NCBI RefSeq assembly: GCF_014898815.1 | Contig: NW_026515539.1 | Coordinates: forward strand, 3,534,001 to 3,598,000 | Source: Panonychus citri | Taxonomy: Eukaryota; Arthropoda; Arachnida; Trombidiformes; Tetranychidae | Length of the DNA: 64,000 nt | Reading direction: 5' to 3' | In this document: positions 23,401-37,228 of the stretch, in pieces | How positions within the stretch are numbered: the first letter of the stretch is position 1 | Layout of the letters: every line of letters starts with the position of its first letter | Notes under the pieces: generated by a model | What the model was told of the DNA's origin: nothing | The model's database searches: none | What the model saw: the letters and a program-made list of their open reading frames with translations, nothing else | Program-made: the position numbers and the translations under genes

Positions 23401-26400
23401 TGTTGGCCATCAACGTCGAGAATCTCAGGATGGAGTTCTAACTGAAACCTCTGCATCGATAAGTTCAGTCGATGCCTTATCTAGTGAGAAAGCCTCAAGC
23501 TCCAACGCAATGGAAATTGAAAATATCGATAAATCTGGTCAAACCTCTGGAAACATGTCTTATAACAGAGATCTTCAAATATATCCCCAAAGAGCTGCTG
23601 TTTTAAAATCAATGTTCAATTTCCTTAAAAAAGCTATCCAAGATTCATCCTTTTCTGATAGTATTCGTCATCTTATGGATGGTCCATTACCTAAATGTCT
23701 TCGACACATCATAAGTAACGCTGAGTATTATGGACCATATTTATTTATGCTTGCCACTGATGTTGTGACCGTTTACGTGTTTCAAGAACCTTCTTTACTT
23801 TCCTCTCTACAAGAAAGTGGCTTAACAGACGTAGTTCTCCACGCTTTACTTGTTAAAGAGGTAAATTCATCCATAGATTGTTTCATCATAATTTAGCTTT
23901 TTCTAGCTCTTTCCATTATTTTCTAATTCTTTTATCTTCTTCCATCTAGATTCCTGCAACTCGAGAAGTGATAGCCGGTTTACCAAATGTCTTTAGTGCT
24001 CTGTGTCTCAATACTCGAGGACTAGAAGCTTTCACTCCCCATAAACCTTTTGAAAAAATATTCAAATTGTTACTTTCACCCGATTATTTACCTGCAATGA
24101 GACGAAGAAGAAGCAATGATCCAATGGTTGATACAGCTTCCAACTTGGGTAGTGCTATGGATGAGCTCATGAGACACCAACCAAGCTTACGATCTGAAGC
24201 AACTACTGCTATCATTAAGCTTCTAAAAGAGTTATGTGAACTTGGATCAGATCCTAACTTTGTCTGTTCAAAACCTGCAGCCAAAGGACCTGAAGCTAAT
24301 GCTGGACAAAGTGACAGTATTAGACCTGTTATGCCTGGTGGAAGTGCCGAAGCGGGTTCATCAGATGAAGAAGACGAAGAAGATGAAGAAACAACTGCGG
24401 CACCAGCAACTGGATCTCTCATCGTACCTAAACCAGTACAAGAACAGGCTAGCACATCATCATCTGCTCCTGCAAACAATAAACAACCTGTTCCATTGGT
24501 TGATTATATCCTTCATGTCGTAAGTAGTTACAGAACATTGAAAATGACTTATCAAATAATGAGAATACCTTTAAATAGCAGTTTAAATCTATTCATACAG
24601 CAAAAGAAAAATTTGCTGAGAAATGTTTCCTAGTTATAGGGACCATTGAAAAAGTTAATGTCTTTATCTATTCGATGATTAACTTTAAATGGAAAAATTC
24701 AAATTTTATTTTTAATTGATTGTTTTTTTTTTTTATTCTTTTTCTACTTATAGATGCGTTTAATTGATGCAATTCTTTCAAATAATTCCACCGATGACCA
24801 TTGTAGAGAATTCGTCAAACAGAAAGGATTAGAACCTTTGCTCAACATTTTACGTCTCCCTAATCTTCCAATTGACTTCCCATTGACACCCGCTTGCCTC
24901 TCGGTATCAAGTGTTTGCAAGTCTCTTCAGGTGAGAGATGAAGATTATCTTAAAATTGTTGAATTTATTCACTAATTGTTTCAATTTATCTATTTATTTA
25001 TCAGGTTCTTACCTATGAGCGTGAAGTCTTAAAATTAGGATTAACAAACCTAAACGAAGTTCTCAATAGTCTTGAACCTTTACATCAACCTCTCCCTGCT
25101 CCTGGTGGTAGCGTTCTTCTTGAAGAGCTTGTTCAAGCAACCTTGAAGGCTCAAGGTACTGGGTGTGATCCCCTCCAATCAGCTAGTTTGACGCCTTTGC
25201 TACATCACATGTCAGCTGCTCACGCGTACATCATAATGTTTGTTCACGTTTGTAGAACAGGACAACCTGAAATACGAAATCTCACTGTCACTCATTGGGG
25301 ATCTGATATTGGTCTTAATGTTCTTAAAGGTTTAAGTCAACTTTATACTTCATTAGTATGGGAAAGTACAGTTCTTCTTGCTCTTTGCTCCGATTCAACT
25401 GCTACAGTCACTTGGAAATTCGGTCGACATCAAGTAGAGAAACTTGCTTCTCTCTCTAAAGACGGTGACAATTCTCCAACCGGTCGAAGTTATGAAGAAA
25501 GTAAAATGGAGATCGAAGAGTCTTGCGATGGGCTTAGTGTAGATACTGAAAATAGTAAAAAGAAAGATGTTAAAGCACCGAAACCAGGCCCACAAATGAA
25601 ACAAATTAAACCATTGCTATCAAGTGCTTCTCGTTTGGGTCGTGCTTTAGCAGAGCTTTTCGGCCTTTTGGTTAAACTTTGTGTCAATTCTCCCTTGAGA
25701 CATCGACGAAATCATCATTCCATTCCAACAATACCTGTTGCACCATTTCCTGCTGCGAGATCAGTTGCTACTCATTTGACTAAATTGTTAGCCAAAGGTC
25801 TTTCCTGGACACCACCTCCTACTTCTCCCATTCCAAAATTCAGGCAAGTCAAAAATTCTAAAATGATTAAAGTCTCGTTGCATTTGGTATCTACGTATTG
25901 TGTTTTTTTCGTGATCAGTACGTTCGAATCGATGCTAGAAAAATGACGACTCCATCGTTTCTTTGGGCGAAATTTAATTCGTTCGTAAGCTGGTAAATTT
26001 GTTTGTAACAATTTAATTTTTTATTTACAATTTAGGCTTACATTTTATACATGCTCTGTTGGATTTACTTCACCAATGCTATTCGATGAGCGAAAATTTC
26101 CGTATCATTTGATGTTGCAGAAATTTGTCCAATGTGGAGGTCAAGATGCTTTCTTTGAGTAAGTGCATTTAAGATTACATTTATAAATTCGATAATTTAC
26201 TTTTCACTAACTAATCTTTATTTTCTTCTAACAGCACTTTTCATTGGGCATTAACACAAGGAGGTAAAGTTCCAATTGAAGAAGGCTTAGAGCATTCAAA
26301 CGTTCCTGATGGAACTGGTGAATTTTTGGACTCATGGCTTATGTTACTTGAAAAAATGGTTAATCCAAAAATGGTTCTTGAATCACCTCATACAATGGTT

Positions 26401-29400
26401 ACTAAAACAACACAACCCAATTTTGTACCATTCGATCCTGTTAAATATCTTATCAAGACTCATAAAAAAGCTTTTGAATGTGTAATGCATTTGTGGAATA
26501 AGAAACCACTTAAAGTTTACGGTGAACGAATGTCTGAATCAGTTCTTGCCATATTCTGCCATTTACTTAAAGGCGAGGTTATTATCCAAGAAAAATTATC
26601 AAAAGAAAAAGATCAAGAAGCTAAAGAAAGTACAAGTACAACTACCACTTCAACCACAGCTCGAACCAGTCGACGAAATGAGCTGGAAGAACAAGGAATT
26701 AGTAATGAACATTTACAACAACTGATGGATATGGGATTTGCTCGAGAACTTGCTCTTGAAGCTCTTGTTCATGCAAACTCTCTTGAACAAGCAACTGACT
26801 ATTTGCTCAGTCATCCTTCACTTACAAGATCTGGTGGTTCAGACTGGGAAATGTCAGAAGAAGATCAAATGATTAGAGCAATTGCAATGTCTCTTGATGA
26901 TAATGTTACTCCGGATGCTCCTGCCGAGGGAACATCTCAAACTCAACCTGATAAAGATGATGAACCAATGTCTAAAGAAACAATCGATGGATTTACCAAT
27001 GAATTACTTCCTGGATGTTTGAAGCTTCTCGATACTTTACCTGAAACAGTTTATCGTGTCTGTGATCTACTTCTTGCTGTTTGTCATCGAAATAGTGAAA
27101 AATGGACTGAGCAAATGTTGAAACAACTTATAAAAGAAATAAGTATTAACGTTGATAAATTATTGGAAAGTGCTCAACCGATGACTTCTTCAGATAAAAG
27201 AAGTATTCCCGAGTGGGCGTCACAAGTAAGTCAATTACCAGAAGCCTACAAATCTGCCACCCGAATCCATCTATTCTCTCTTTTGTTTGAAGAGAAACGT
27301 AATCAATGCGCTGCCTTGATTAGTGAGACCAATCTGATTAACAATCTAGTGCAATTATTGGAATCTGCACAAAATGCTCTCGTTTTAACTTCATCAAATA
27401 AATCAACTTCACTATCCACACCTAAATGGCTTTCACCAGCCATTTTGTTGATTGATCTTTATGAGAAATCAGCTATTGCCTCGGCTCGAAGAGCTCCTTT
27501 GTTGGCTCTTCCTAGACGTCAATGGAAATGGTTTGATGATCGAAGTGGTAAATGGACCATCTATACTTTGAATAATAACAAAACAATTGACGATGCTTAT
27601 AAAAATGGTGATTCATTCGTTAGATTCACAGCAAGTCGTCGTAAATATACTGTACAGTTTAACACAATGGTACAAATCAATGAAGAAACAGGAAATTGGA
27701 GACCAATCATGTTTTCTAGTGACGATAAAGCCATGGAGGTAACTGAAGAAGCAGCGGCAGCCTCATCTTCAAAAACATCCACACTGAACTATGTTGTTGT
27801 TAAAGGACTTGAATCCTATCAATGTACAGCAATTATAAGAGCTTGTACTGGTTTTATTGGAATCCCTGTTGACCCTGAAACTTTACACGCTGTTATGAGG
27901 TTGGTTTTACGGTTAACTCGTAACTACGAACAAGCTGCTATATTTGAAGAGCTTGGTGGTGTTCGAAGTATCTTGAACCTCACTCAAGTTTCTGGTTTTA
28001 CTGGATTTACTTCATTAGCATCGTTGATCATCCGTCACGTATTAGAAGATCCTAGTACATTACGATATACAATGGAACGTGTTATCAGGGCGACTCTACA
28101 TAATCCGACAATCAATTGTAAAGAAATGAATTATATCCTTCGAGTATTGGGTCCAGCTGCTTGTAGAAACAAGGAACACTTTATTGAAATAACGAAATCT
28201 ATTCTGAGGATTTCTCTTTATCCTCAATCTAAACGTGAAGAAGATGAAACTCGTATGTTGAGTGCTCAAGCTGTTCAAACTCTTCGAGCATTACCTTCTA
28301 AACAGACCAATCAAGTTCATGTACCAAATAATATTATCAAAGAAGTTATTTATGATCTCCTTAATGCTCTTACTGTCAAAACAAATGGCCAAGTTCAAGA
28401 AGAACTTTCTATTACTATTGAAAAATCTGTTATCGGTCAAGGATCCGCTGGTGTCTCATATTGTCCTGTTCTTTCTCGTGGAATTGCTCGTGAATCATCA
28501 TCTGATTTAGTTCAACAAGATGACGATGAGATAACTGCACCCGAAGAACCTATTGCTGGCCCAAGTGATAAAGTTGGAGGGTTAAATTTTAAAGACGAAG
28601 AATCTGCGAAAAAATCTCGACCATTACTTAATCAATCTTGCATCATGCGTCTTTTAGCTGAACTAATTCGTTCTTATCCTGTTGTTGCTAAATTAATCGC
28701 CGAGCATGTTTATCATGCTGGACACAATGATTTGATATCAGAAGAATGTTCCGCTTTATCCTTCATCTTGGACCATCTTTTACCAAACACTCAAAATGTT
28801 GGTGATAAAAACTGTCCAGCTTTAACTCGTGTGTTAATTGCAGCTTTGTCATCATCTAATCATTGTCCCGAAGCTCAAGCTATACTTGTCAGCGAAGTTA
28901 AATCTGCTCTTAATCGTGCCTTAGCTTTACCAGAGTCAAATGAAAAACATGTCAGAGTCCAAGCGATTCTTGGTATAATCAACACAATGATTGATTCGTG
29001 TCCATCAGTAGCTCAAACTCCTCAAAACCCAATTCGTACACAATCAACGCCTCTTAATAACATGGTTAAAATAATGTTGAGACGAGGAATCGTCAATGAC
29101 CTTGCAAGAATAACCCACTCACTAGACTTTTCATCACCACACATGGCATTAACGGTTAATGCTGCTCTTAAACCACTTGAAACTTTATCCAAAATTATTA
29201 ATCTGCCCACCTCAATCTTTGCTCAAGCAAAGAGACCAAAGACTGGAAATGTTTCCTCTTCGAACACTGAAGCGATGGAAGAAGATGCTGTTGCTTCTGG
29301 AGGTGTCGACCAAATGACCAACCTGGTTAATGAAACAAACGAAGGACCCGTGACAGAATCATCGGGTAATGTTGAGCCAGAAATTCTTGATAATGAAATA

Positions 29401-32400
29401 ATGAACCAACAAAGTGATGCCCGGACTTACCACAATGTCGAGGATAACACTGACAACGAAGCGGTTGTTATCGAAGAAGGTATTCACTTTGATGTTTACA
29501 ATGACTCTCATTCTCGATCAAGTAATTTGATTGATGAAGTTATCCGTAATGAACACAATGTCGCTATGGAACCTGAAGAAAATCATGATAATGTCATCAA
29601 TTCTAATGGAGCTGAATCAGAATCAGATGATGAATCTGACAGTGATGAAGAAGATGAAGACGAAGATGATGATGACCAAAGTAAGTTAATAAATCTATTA
29701 TTATAATTTGTGTTTATTATATTCACCAATATCTTTAGGTAATCCAGATGAAGAAGAACGGGATGAAGAAGACGAGGACGAAGATGAAGATGATCATGTT
29801 GACGATGATGATGTCGAAGATGATGAAATCTCAGCTTATGTTAATCAAGAAGATATCGATGATTCAGTTTTAAGAAACTATGAAAGAGACAATGAACAAC
29901 TTGTTTTCGATATTGAAGATATGATTCCGGCCTCCGTTTTTACTGAAGGTAGTTTAAGGTTAACCACCATACTACCTATGCTAGAAAATGAACAATTATC
30001 CAACACAGTCGATGCTACTCAACCTTCTGTTCCTCCAGCTCCAGGTAGTGTATCTATTTCTCATCCATTACTTGTTCGTCCCGGTGAAATTGGTGATTCA
30101 GTTGGTATGAATCCTGCATCAGCCTCAACCACGGCAAGTATTTTATCAAGACCTCATCGAAGTAACCGTCAAAGGATGTATAGACCTCCCGTTACAAGTA
30201 CTTCTGGAGCCGCCCATCCAAATTGGACCTCTGGTATAGCAAATCGTCATCCAAATCCACCTGTTATACTGCAGAGACTGTTAGGACCATCAACGGCTCA
30301 ACAAATACTTCAATTAACCTCAGGTACAAGTTCAACCCACCCTCCCCGGGTCATCTTCACTAGCAATGACTTTCAAATTATTACCGCTGATGAAGATTGG
30401 TTAGATTTTTCTGACTCTGGCTTAGTGGCTGGTGCTGGTTCTTCATCCGTTTTAGGCTCTATCCCGTCGGCTATGCTCCGATGGACGGAGGAATCTCGAG
30501 TGTTGGATGGCGAATCCATGCACGATTGTGTCGCTTCTCTCAAAATGAGTATCATTGAAGTGTGGGAAAAATATCGAGATGAAGAACTCGCTGAACGTAA
30601 AGAAAAAAGAAAAAACATGCTCGAAGAAGAAGAGAAACCAAAGAAAAAGATGGCTCGAGATAAAAATGAAAAGAATGGATCGAAAGATTCTGAGCCAAGA
30701 CCACAAACTGAATCTACTGTTTACGCTAACACTGAAAGACTTGCAGCATCAATTGTTGAACAAGTTTTAGGTCCCGTTATGGCCTCAACAAATATCACCG
30801 GTCGCTCTGAACGACAATCAGCTTTAAGAACTGGAGATCGAACTCGTGCTCAGCCTGTAGATTTGGTCCCTGGTGCACCAGAAGTGTCAGCTAGTGATCC
30901 TCCTGAAGCTGACACCGAAGCGGAAGTTGAAGATGAACACTCGTCTTCACCTTCGCCATCTAATGACACTACATCAGTTCAAAATGACAATGAAATCACA
31001 GAAATGATTTGCTCATTGAGCACTCGAGAAGAGGAAAATCCTCGACCTATGGATGTCGATGAAAATCGTAGACATAGAGATCAACGTTCTCACAGAGATG
31101 ATCCACCTCCTCCACCACCTGAACGTGCTTCTAGTAGTGATGGTCTTCCCGCAACCGGTGCAATTACACCTGAAGACCTATCAACTGTTACCAATAGTAG
31201 TAGTGAAGGTAATGCTACTTCAGTAACTGATGAACCGACAACTCAACCAGAAAATTCCGACAACAAATCTGAAGGAAGAGCATCAGGACCTTCAGCTCCA
31301 CAAGCTCCAGAGCCTGACAACACTGTTGAGGTTGCAAATGGTGAGGGTTCAGCTAATACTTCCACACCTACTGGAGAAACTCAACAACCAGCTGGTTCTA
31401 CAAGCTCTAATAATAACTCTGAACTTCAAAATCTACTCGGTGATACTGAATTACCTGAGGGTGTTGATCCATCATTCCTTGCCGCTTTACCTGAAAATAT
31501 TAGACAAGAAGTTATTGCCGACCAATTGAGAGCACAACGTATTCAACAACAACGAAATGCCGCTGCTACTACTGCCGCGTCTACTAATCAACCGTCAAGC
31601 TCCCAACTTCCTGCACCAACCACTACTACTGCCGCTGTTTCCGCTGTCGCAGTTGCTGCCGCTGCCGTTGCTCTGCAACAGCTACTGCATCTGGAGGTGA
31701 GACTAACGTTTTAAGTGAAGTTAATCCTGAATTTCTCGCCGCTCTTCCACCTAACATTCAAGAAGAGGTTCTTGCTCAGCAAAGAGCTGAACAGCAGCGA
31801 TTACAAGCTCAATCTACCAGCCCAGATGCCCCAGTTGATCCGGCATCTTTCATTCAAACACTACCACCAGGACTCCGTCGTCAAGTTTTAGCCGATATGG
31901 ATGATAGTCTTTTGGCTCTTTTACCTCTTGATTTGGCATCAGAGGCTCAAAATCTCCGCCAAGAGTTAGAAGCAAGACATCGTCAATTCTCTGAAAGATT
32001 CCTCGCATCTCATGCTACTACCACACTTTCAAGAATACTCAGAAGTGCGTGTAAGTTTTTTATTACTATTTTTGACCGGTTAACAATGATCATTTATCTT
32101 TAATATTCGGATCAAAATTCGAAGCATCATCATGTTATAAGAAACAGCTTCTTACAAATCATTCTTTTTTTTCTCACGTTTAGCTGGTCGAAACCGATAC
32201 GCAATAAGTACAGCTCAGGGTGGAAACTGGTTATGGGATCTTGGTGCTCGTGGGACTAACTCTTCCAATTATGGTACCTCATCAGGTCATCCAACTCAAG
32301 TTCGTCCTCCTTTTCCACCAGGTCGATTCAAAGGCAGACAACTTCTCGATCATGAGGCTCTATGTTGCCTTCTCATTTTACTGTTTGTAGATGAACCAAA

Positions 32401-35400
32401 ACTTAATGTTTGTCGCTTACAACGTGTTTTAAAAAATTTATGTCATCACTATGCTACACGAGTTTGGGTAATCAAATCATTATTAGCAATCATGGAAAAG
32501 ACTAGAGACCCTAAAGATTTCGTTGAACCAAAAACTCGAAAATCGAGCAGTGGCTCTATCCTTAATAAGTAAGTTTCCTTTTAAATTTTCCGATATTATT
32601 TTACATGTCCTATGATTAAAACTGACATCCTGATCAAGAGCAGATTCACTTTGTAGTATTCGATATTTAATTCGTAATCCGAGTTTCCTTTCTATTCTTT
32701 CTCTCTTCACCTTTTCTCCTGTATTCTACACTTTCCCCTTTCCCTGTCAATTCTCTTTCCTCTATCTTTTTTTTTCCTTTTCCTCGGATTATTGAGACGA
32801 ATATTGAAGAAACTCAGTGTAATCTTGCTCTTATGATGGTTAAGATTATGAGATCTGAGGGCTCACCAATATTTTTCTAGTCAAACCTTTTCTACTCTGA
32901 ACTTGATTAACTTAGAATTTTTTTCTCTCATTCTTCAGATCATCAAATCAATCTCCATCATGGTTATCCATATCTCTGGATGCTGCTCTTGGTTGTCGCA
33001 CTAACGTGTTCCAAATACTTAGAGGCTCTGGTGGTAAAAAGGGAGCAAGCCAAGTAAATCATTCGATCACCATTCATCCGCAAGCTGCTCCATTAGTTTG
33101 TAGACATGTTTTAGATACTCTCATCTCATTAGCAAAATCTTTCCCTCAATCATTGAGAGTAGATTCACCCAGAGAAGAACAAAAGTCATCTTCAAGTTCT
33201 CAATCATCTCGTGATGATAGTTCATGTAATAAATCCTGTAAAGACCCAGATTTCTGGGAAGTTCTTTTAAGATTGGACTCTTCTAATTCTACCAAGAAAG
33301 GAAAAAGTGTTATTAAAAGTCATAGTAAGTTAATTTAAAATTTCACCGATTAGCAACTAACCTCAATTAACTTAATCACTATTTTTACTTTTCTTTTATC
33401 TTCTCTAGGTTCAAGTCCTTACCAATCAAGTAATCAAGCTTCTGGTTCCAACGAAAGTGATGCTACTTGTCAAGATGGCGATAGCTCACCTCTGGTTCAG
33501 ATTATTAACTTATTATCTCATCCTGTTGTTAAACGAAGTTCACTTCTCACCGATAAGCTTTTACGTTTACTTTCACTTGTTGCTCTTGCTTCATTACCAC
33601 ACTATAACTCGCCATACTATGCAACAGCCTCCACATCACAAGCAGGTGAACAAAGTGGTACATCAAATGAAGGAGCACCAGTCGCTGTTCCACCCTCACA
33701 AGCCTCCTCTGATAAACCGAAAACAAAAGAAACCAAAGAAGACGAAGGGGAGAGTTCCACTGAAAGAAAATTGGTTATCAATGAAGATGCCATTAAATTG
33801 GCTGTTGAAGTGCTTACATCAAAATCTTGTTCTGAAGCTGGACTTGAAGATGCAACATCATTACTCTTACGCCTTTCTCGTAGTTGCCCAGCCACTCGAG
33901 ACATTGTTTTAAATCTTCTTCTTGAAGGTGCAAGAGAATTAGGTTTTACTGTTAGTCAACATATTACAAAATTGAATCAAGAACTTAGAAAATTAAATAT
34001 CTCATCAAGGGAGCCCAGTGATGATAACAGTGATTCAAATGCGGATAAACTTCTTAAAGGTATTATCCAAGATCGATTCACTGCTGCAAGTATTGTGATA
34101 AATGCTGCTACTCATATCAAGCATAGTTCCGCCTCGAAAGAAGTTCAACTTCCATCCATGGCTGCTTTGACATCCAAAACATCAAGTCAAAGTTTCTTCC
34201 TTCGAATCCTTAAAGTCATTGTTCAATTGAGAGAATCAATTAGAATGCAAAAGCTCCGTGGACGTTTAGTTACTGGATACAATCAGCCTTCAGCATCATC
34301 AGAGGGTCCATCAAATGTTGTTGCCTCAGGAAATTCTGAAGGCTCCTCATCAACAGCTAATGCGATCGAGCAAAATCCAACTGAAGTGGAAACCCAGGAA
34401 CAAGAAAGTCTAAGCTCAAAGCTTAACTTAAATACACTTTGGGAATGTCTCAGTAATTGTCTCCTTGAACTTGCCGATGCTCCCGATCATCATGCTGTTC
34501 TTGTCTTACAACCAGCAGTTGAAGCTTTCTTCCTTGTACATGCTTCTGAAAAAGAACCCAAGAATCGTCGCCGTGAGAATCGTCATGAAAGTCGAGAAAC
34601 TCAATTGGCTCATGTTAATCAAGATTTTTCGGCTCTTTCTCCGATGGTTGAAAATGCCTCTGGAGACTCAACTACAACTGTATCAACCAATTTACCTGTT
34701 GATACTCAGAAGTTCCTTCAATTCGCTGAAACTCATCGTGTTGTTTTAAATCAAATTCTCCGTCAATCCACTACTCCTCTAGCTAATGGTCCATTCTCAG
34801 TTCTGGTTGATCATACCAGAGTTTTAGACTTTGATGTTAAACGAAGATATTTCAGGCAAGAACTTGAAAGAATGGAAAATGGTGCTCGTCGTGAAGATCT
34901 TCCAGTTCATGTGCGCCGTGAACATGTTTTCGAAGATTCATTTAGGGAACTTTATCGTCGTACCACTGAAGAGTGGAAAAATCGTTTCTATATCGTTTTC
35001 GAAGGTGAAGAAGGTCAAGATGCTGGTGGATTATTACGAGAATGGTACACAATTATTTCAAGAGAAATTTTCAATCCTATGTATGCTCTTTTCACCACCT
35101 CACCCGGAGATCGTGTAACATACATGATAAATTCTGCCTCCCACTGCAATTCTAATCATTTACAATATTTCAAATTCGTGGGAAGAGTTATTGCTAAAGC
35201 GATTTATGATAACAAATTATTGGAATGTTATTTTACAAGATCTTTCTATAAGCATATCTTAGGAAAATTAGTCAAGTAAGTTGATGAGCTTTTTACCTGA
35301 ATTTACTATGGACTATCTTTGCTCATATTTATTAACTTTATTTACACTGTTTATTTTATTTGTTTTCAGTTATCACGATATGGAAAGTGAAGATTATAGT

Positions 35401-36162
35401 TTTTATCGAAGTTTGGTATTTTTACTAGAACATGATGTTAAAGAATTGGACATTGAACAAACCTTCAATTTGGAGGTACAAGAGTTTGGGGTCACTGAAA
35501 TACGAGATCTCAAACCTAATGGAAGAAACATCGAAGTTACAGAAGAAAACAAACACGAATACGTTCGACTTGTTTGCCAAGAAAAAATGACTGGTTCCAT
35601 AAGGAAACAGTTGAGCAGTTTCTTAGAAGGTTTTTATGAAATAATTCCTAAGCGACTTATTTCAATTTTTAATGAACAAGAATTGGAATTGTTGATCTCT
35701 GGTCTACCAAATATTGATATCGATGACCTAAAAGCAAATTGTGAATACCACAAATACCAAGCAAACTCTTTACAAATCCAATGGTTCTGGCGAGCGTTGA
35801 GATCATTTGATCAAGCCGATCGGGCCAAATTTTTACAATTTGTTACTGGAACATCCAAAGTACCATTACAAGGTTTCTCCGCGTTAGAGGGTATGAATGG
35901 TACCCAGCGATTCCAAATTCATCGAGATGATCGATCCACCGATAGATTGCCTTCAGCTCATACTTGGTGAGAATTTTTTCTTACTTGACTTTCTTAGATT
36001 TGTTTTAATAATTTTTAATAATAATTTTAATTTTTTTTTCATTCCTTCTCTTCAATCAGCTTCAATCAATTGGATCTTCCTGCTTACGAAACATACGATA
36101 AACTGAAAACAATGATGTTAAAAGCCATTCACGAATGTTCCGAGGGATTCGGCTTTGCCTAA
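20435..36162 (+). CDS. HUWE1: HUWE1, giant HECT E3 ubiquitin ligase
   Basis: This is a complete HUWE1 ortholog. The ligase ubiquitinates many substrates (histones, p53, Mcl-1 and Myc in mammals) in nucleus and cytoplasm. Seventeen exons: 20435-20479, 21259-21357, 21496-21615, 21756-21839, 22054-22206, 22454-23860, 23950-24519, 24754-24930, 25005-25843, 26036-26158, 26235-29680, 29739-32050, 32184-32568, 32939-33324, 33409-35275, 35370-35966 and 36060-36162. Together they give about 4,237 residues, against 4,374 in human. The N-terminus MKIDRAKLKK matches human; armadillo-like DUF908/DUF913 regions follow. Further domains are a UBA at 26690-26810, a UIM (DQMIRAIAMSLDD) at about 26866, a WWE at 27515-27715, long acidic runs near 29600-29830, ubiquitin-binding LAALP repeats at 31460-31920, and the HECT domain from about 34820. 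The catalytic Cys (HTCFNQLDLPAY) has its codon split by the last intron. One intron is GC-AG (25844). Exon 12 changes frame once at about 31665-31680. Confidence 0.96.
25844..26035 (+). other. Non-canonical GC-AG intron in HUWE1
   Basis: The exon ends TTC AG and is followed by GCAAGT. The next exon begins after TTTAG at 26035. Joining at these sites rebuilds the conserved KFRLTFYTCSVGF stretch without a gap, and no in-phase GT donor lies nearby. GC donors with an otherwise perfect AG/GCAAGT consensus are a known minor class. Confidence 0.85.
31660..31696 (+). other. Apparent single-base frame break in HUWE1 exon 12
   Basis: Upstream codons read an Ala-rich run that ends at a stop at 31712-31714. 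Conserved HUWE1 coding (NPEFLAALPPNIQEEVLAQQR) resumes in the frame one base earlier. No intron can explain the change, because the conserved residues start within about 40 bases. The total coding length (12,713) is one base short of a multiple of three. A single missing base in the GCT/GCC-rich tract at about 31665-31680 would account for it. Confidence 0.8.
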
Positions 36163-36254
36163 TCTTAATCAAAAACACAATAACAACAACAACCTTTTGT
36201 AATTATATTTTTGAGGTTGACGCTCATATGGATCTGACGACATTACAAGCATAA

Positions 36255-36260
36255 AATAAA
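36255..36260 (+). promoter_or_regulatory. Candidate poly(A) signal AATAAA for HUWE1
   Basis: AATAAA lies 93 bases after the HUWE1 stop codon, at a normal distance for a short 3' UTR. Confidence 0.5.
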
Positions 36261-37228
36261 TTCAGCTGCTTGTAGGATTCGTTTGAATATTAAAGAAGCT
36301 GTACTGAGCAAAAGAAAAAGAAACATTGAAAGATGACCTCTCACCTTAAACAAACAAACAAAAAAACGAGAATTTTATCAAACTCAAGCTTCATCCCTAC
36401 AATTGATACAATCCATTTCGACCCATTTACGTTGTCTCTGATTCAAAGAAAAGAAATACACTTGAAATCAGCAAGTTCATTCTTGCTTCAACCTGAAGCA
36501 CAAACCCTTCAAAACCCAATCATCATCACATAACAACAACAACTAAACAATGGCTACGGGTCTTTAAATAAGAATTTGCAATCAACCTTTTATTTTTGCT
36601 TTTCCCTATCCCTGTGTTTACGGCCCTTTGTTTAATTTCGGTTAACAGACAACACTAAATAATTCAACATCAATTAACACAATTCATACAAAAAAACTAA
36701 GAGAGATGATAAAAAAAAACAAAATTTACAAACCGAAAAGATTGAATTGTGAAAAATTGACTTTATTGCCATTTTTATTGATGATAAAAGGCTGTGATTA
36801 AACAAAAATTAGTAGTTAACTGAAGAGTTTTATTTTACAAAATGATCAAAAAACGAGAAGAAAATTTGAATTTGAGACTAAATTGCATAAAAAAAGTAAC
36901 TCGAATGGAAAAAAGTGTAAATTTGGTATTGCTATAATAAATTGTCTTATGATTAATTAATCAATTGTTGCAAATTAATTAACTTTATTATCCTTTAAAT
37001 GAATTGATAATCAACTGAATCATCAATTTGATGGGAGACATCAAATGTAATTGAAAAGAAACAATTTATCGATCAAATTTTGATTCGACTCGGAATCAAT
37101 TTCTGTTAAGCCTAAAAAAAGATTAACCGATTTTCACTATTAAACTAATCATCAGACATATGTGACTCTCTAGTGATGCTGTTAATTGTGATATAGAAAT
37201 AGTAAAATTGATTAGTCAACAATTAAAA
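36261..37228. other. Intergenic between HUWE1 and the FAM234-like gene
   Basis: AT-rich non-coding DNA. The one open frame (36333-36533) lacks any recognisable feature. The promoter of the downstream gene should be here, but no clear element was seen. Confidence 0.55.

Noticed and set aside
31697..31760. GAG/GTGAGA at 31694-31701 as a splice donor explaining the HUWE1 frame change
   Set aside because: Conserved HUWE1 residues resume immediately after it, so no intron fits.
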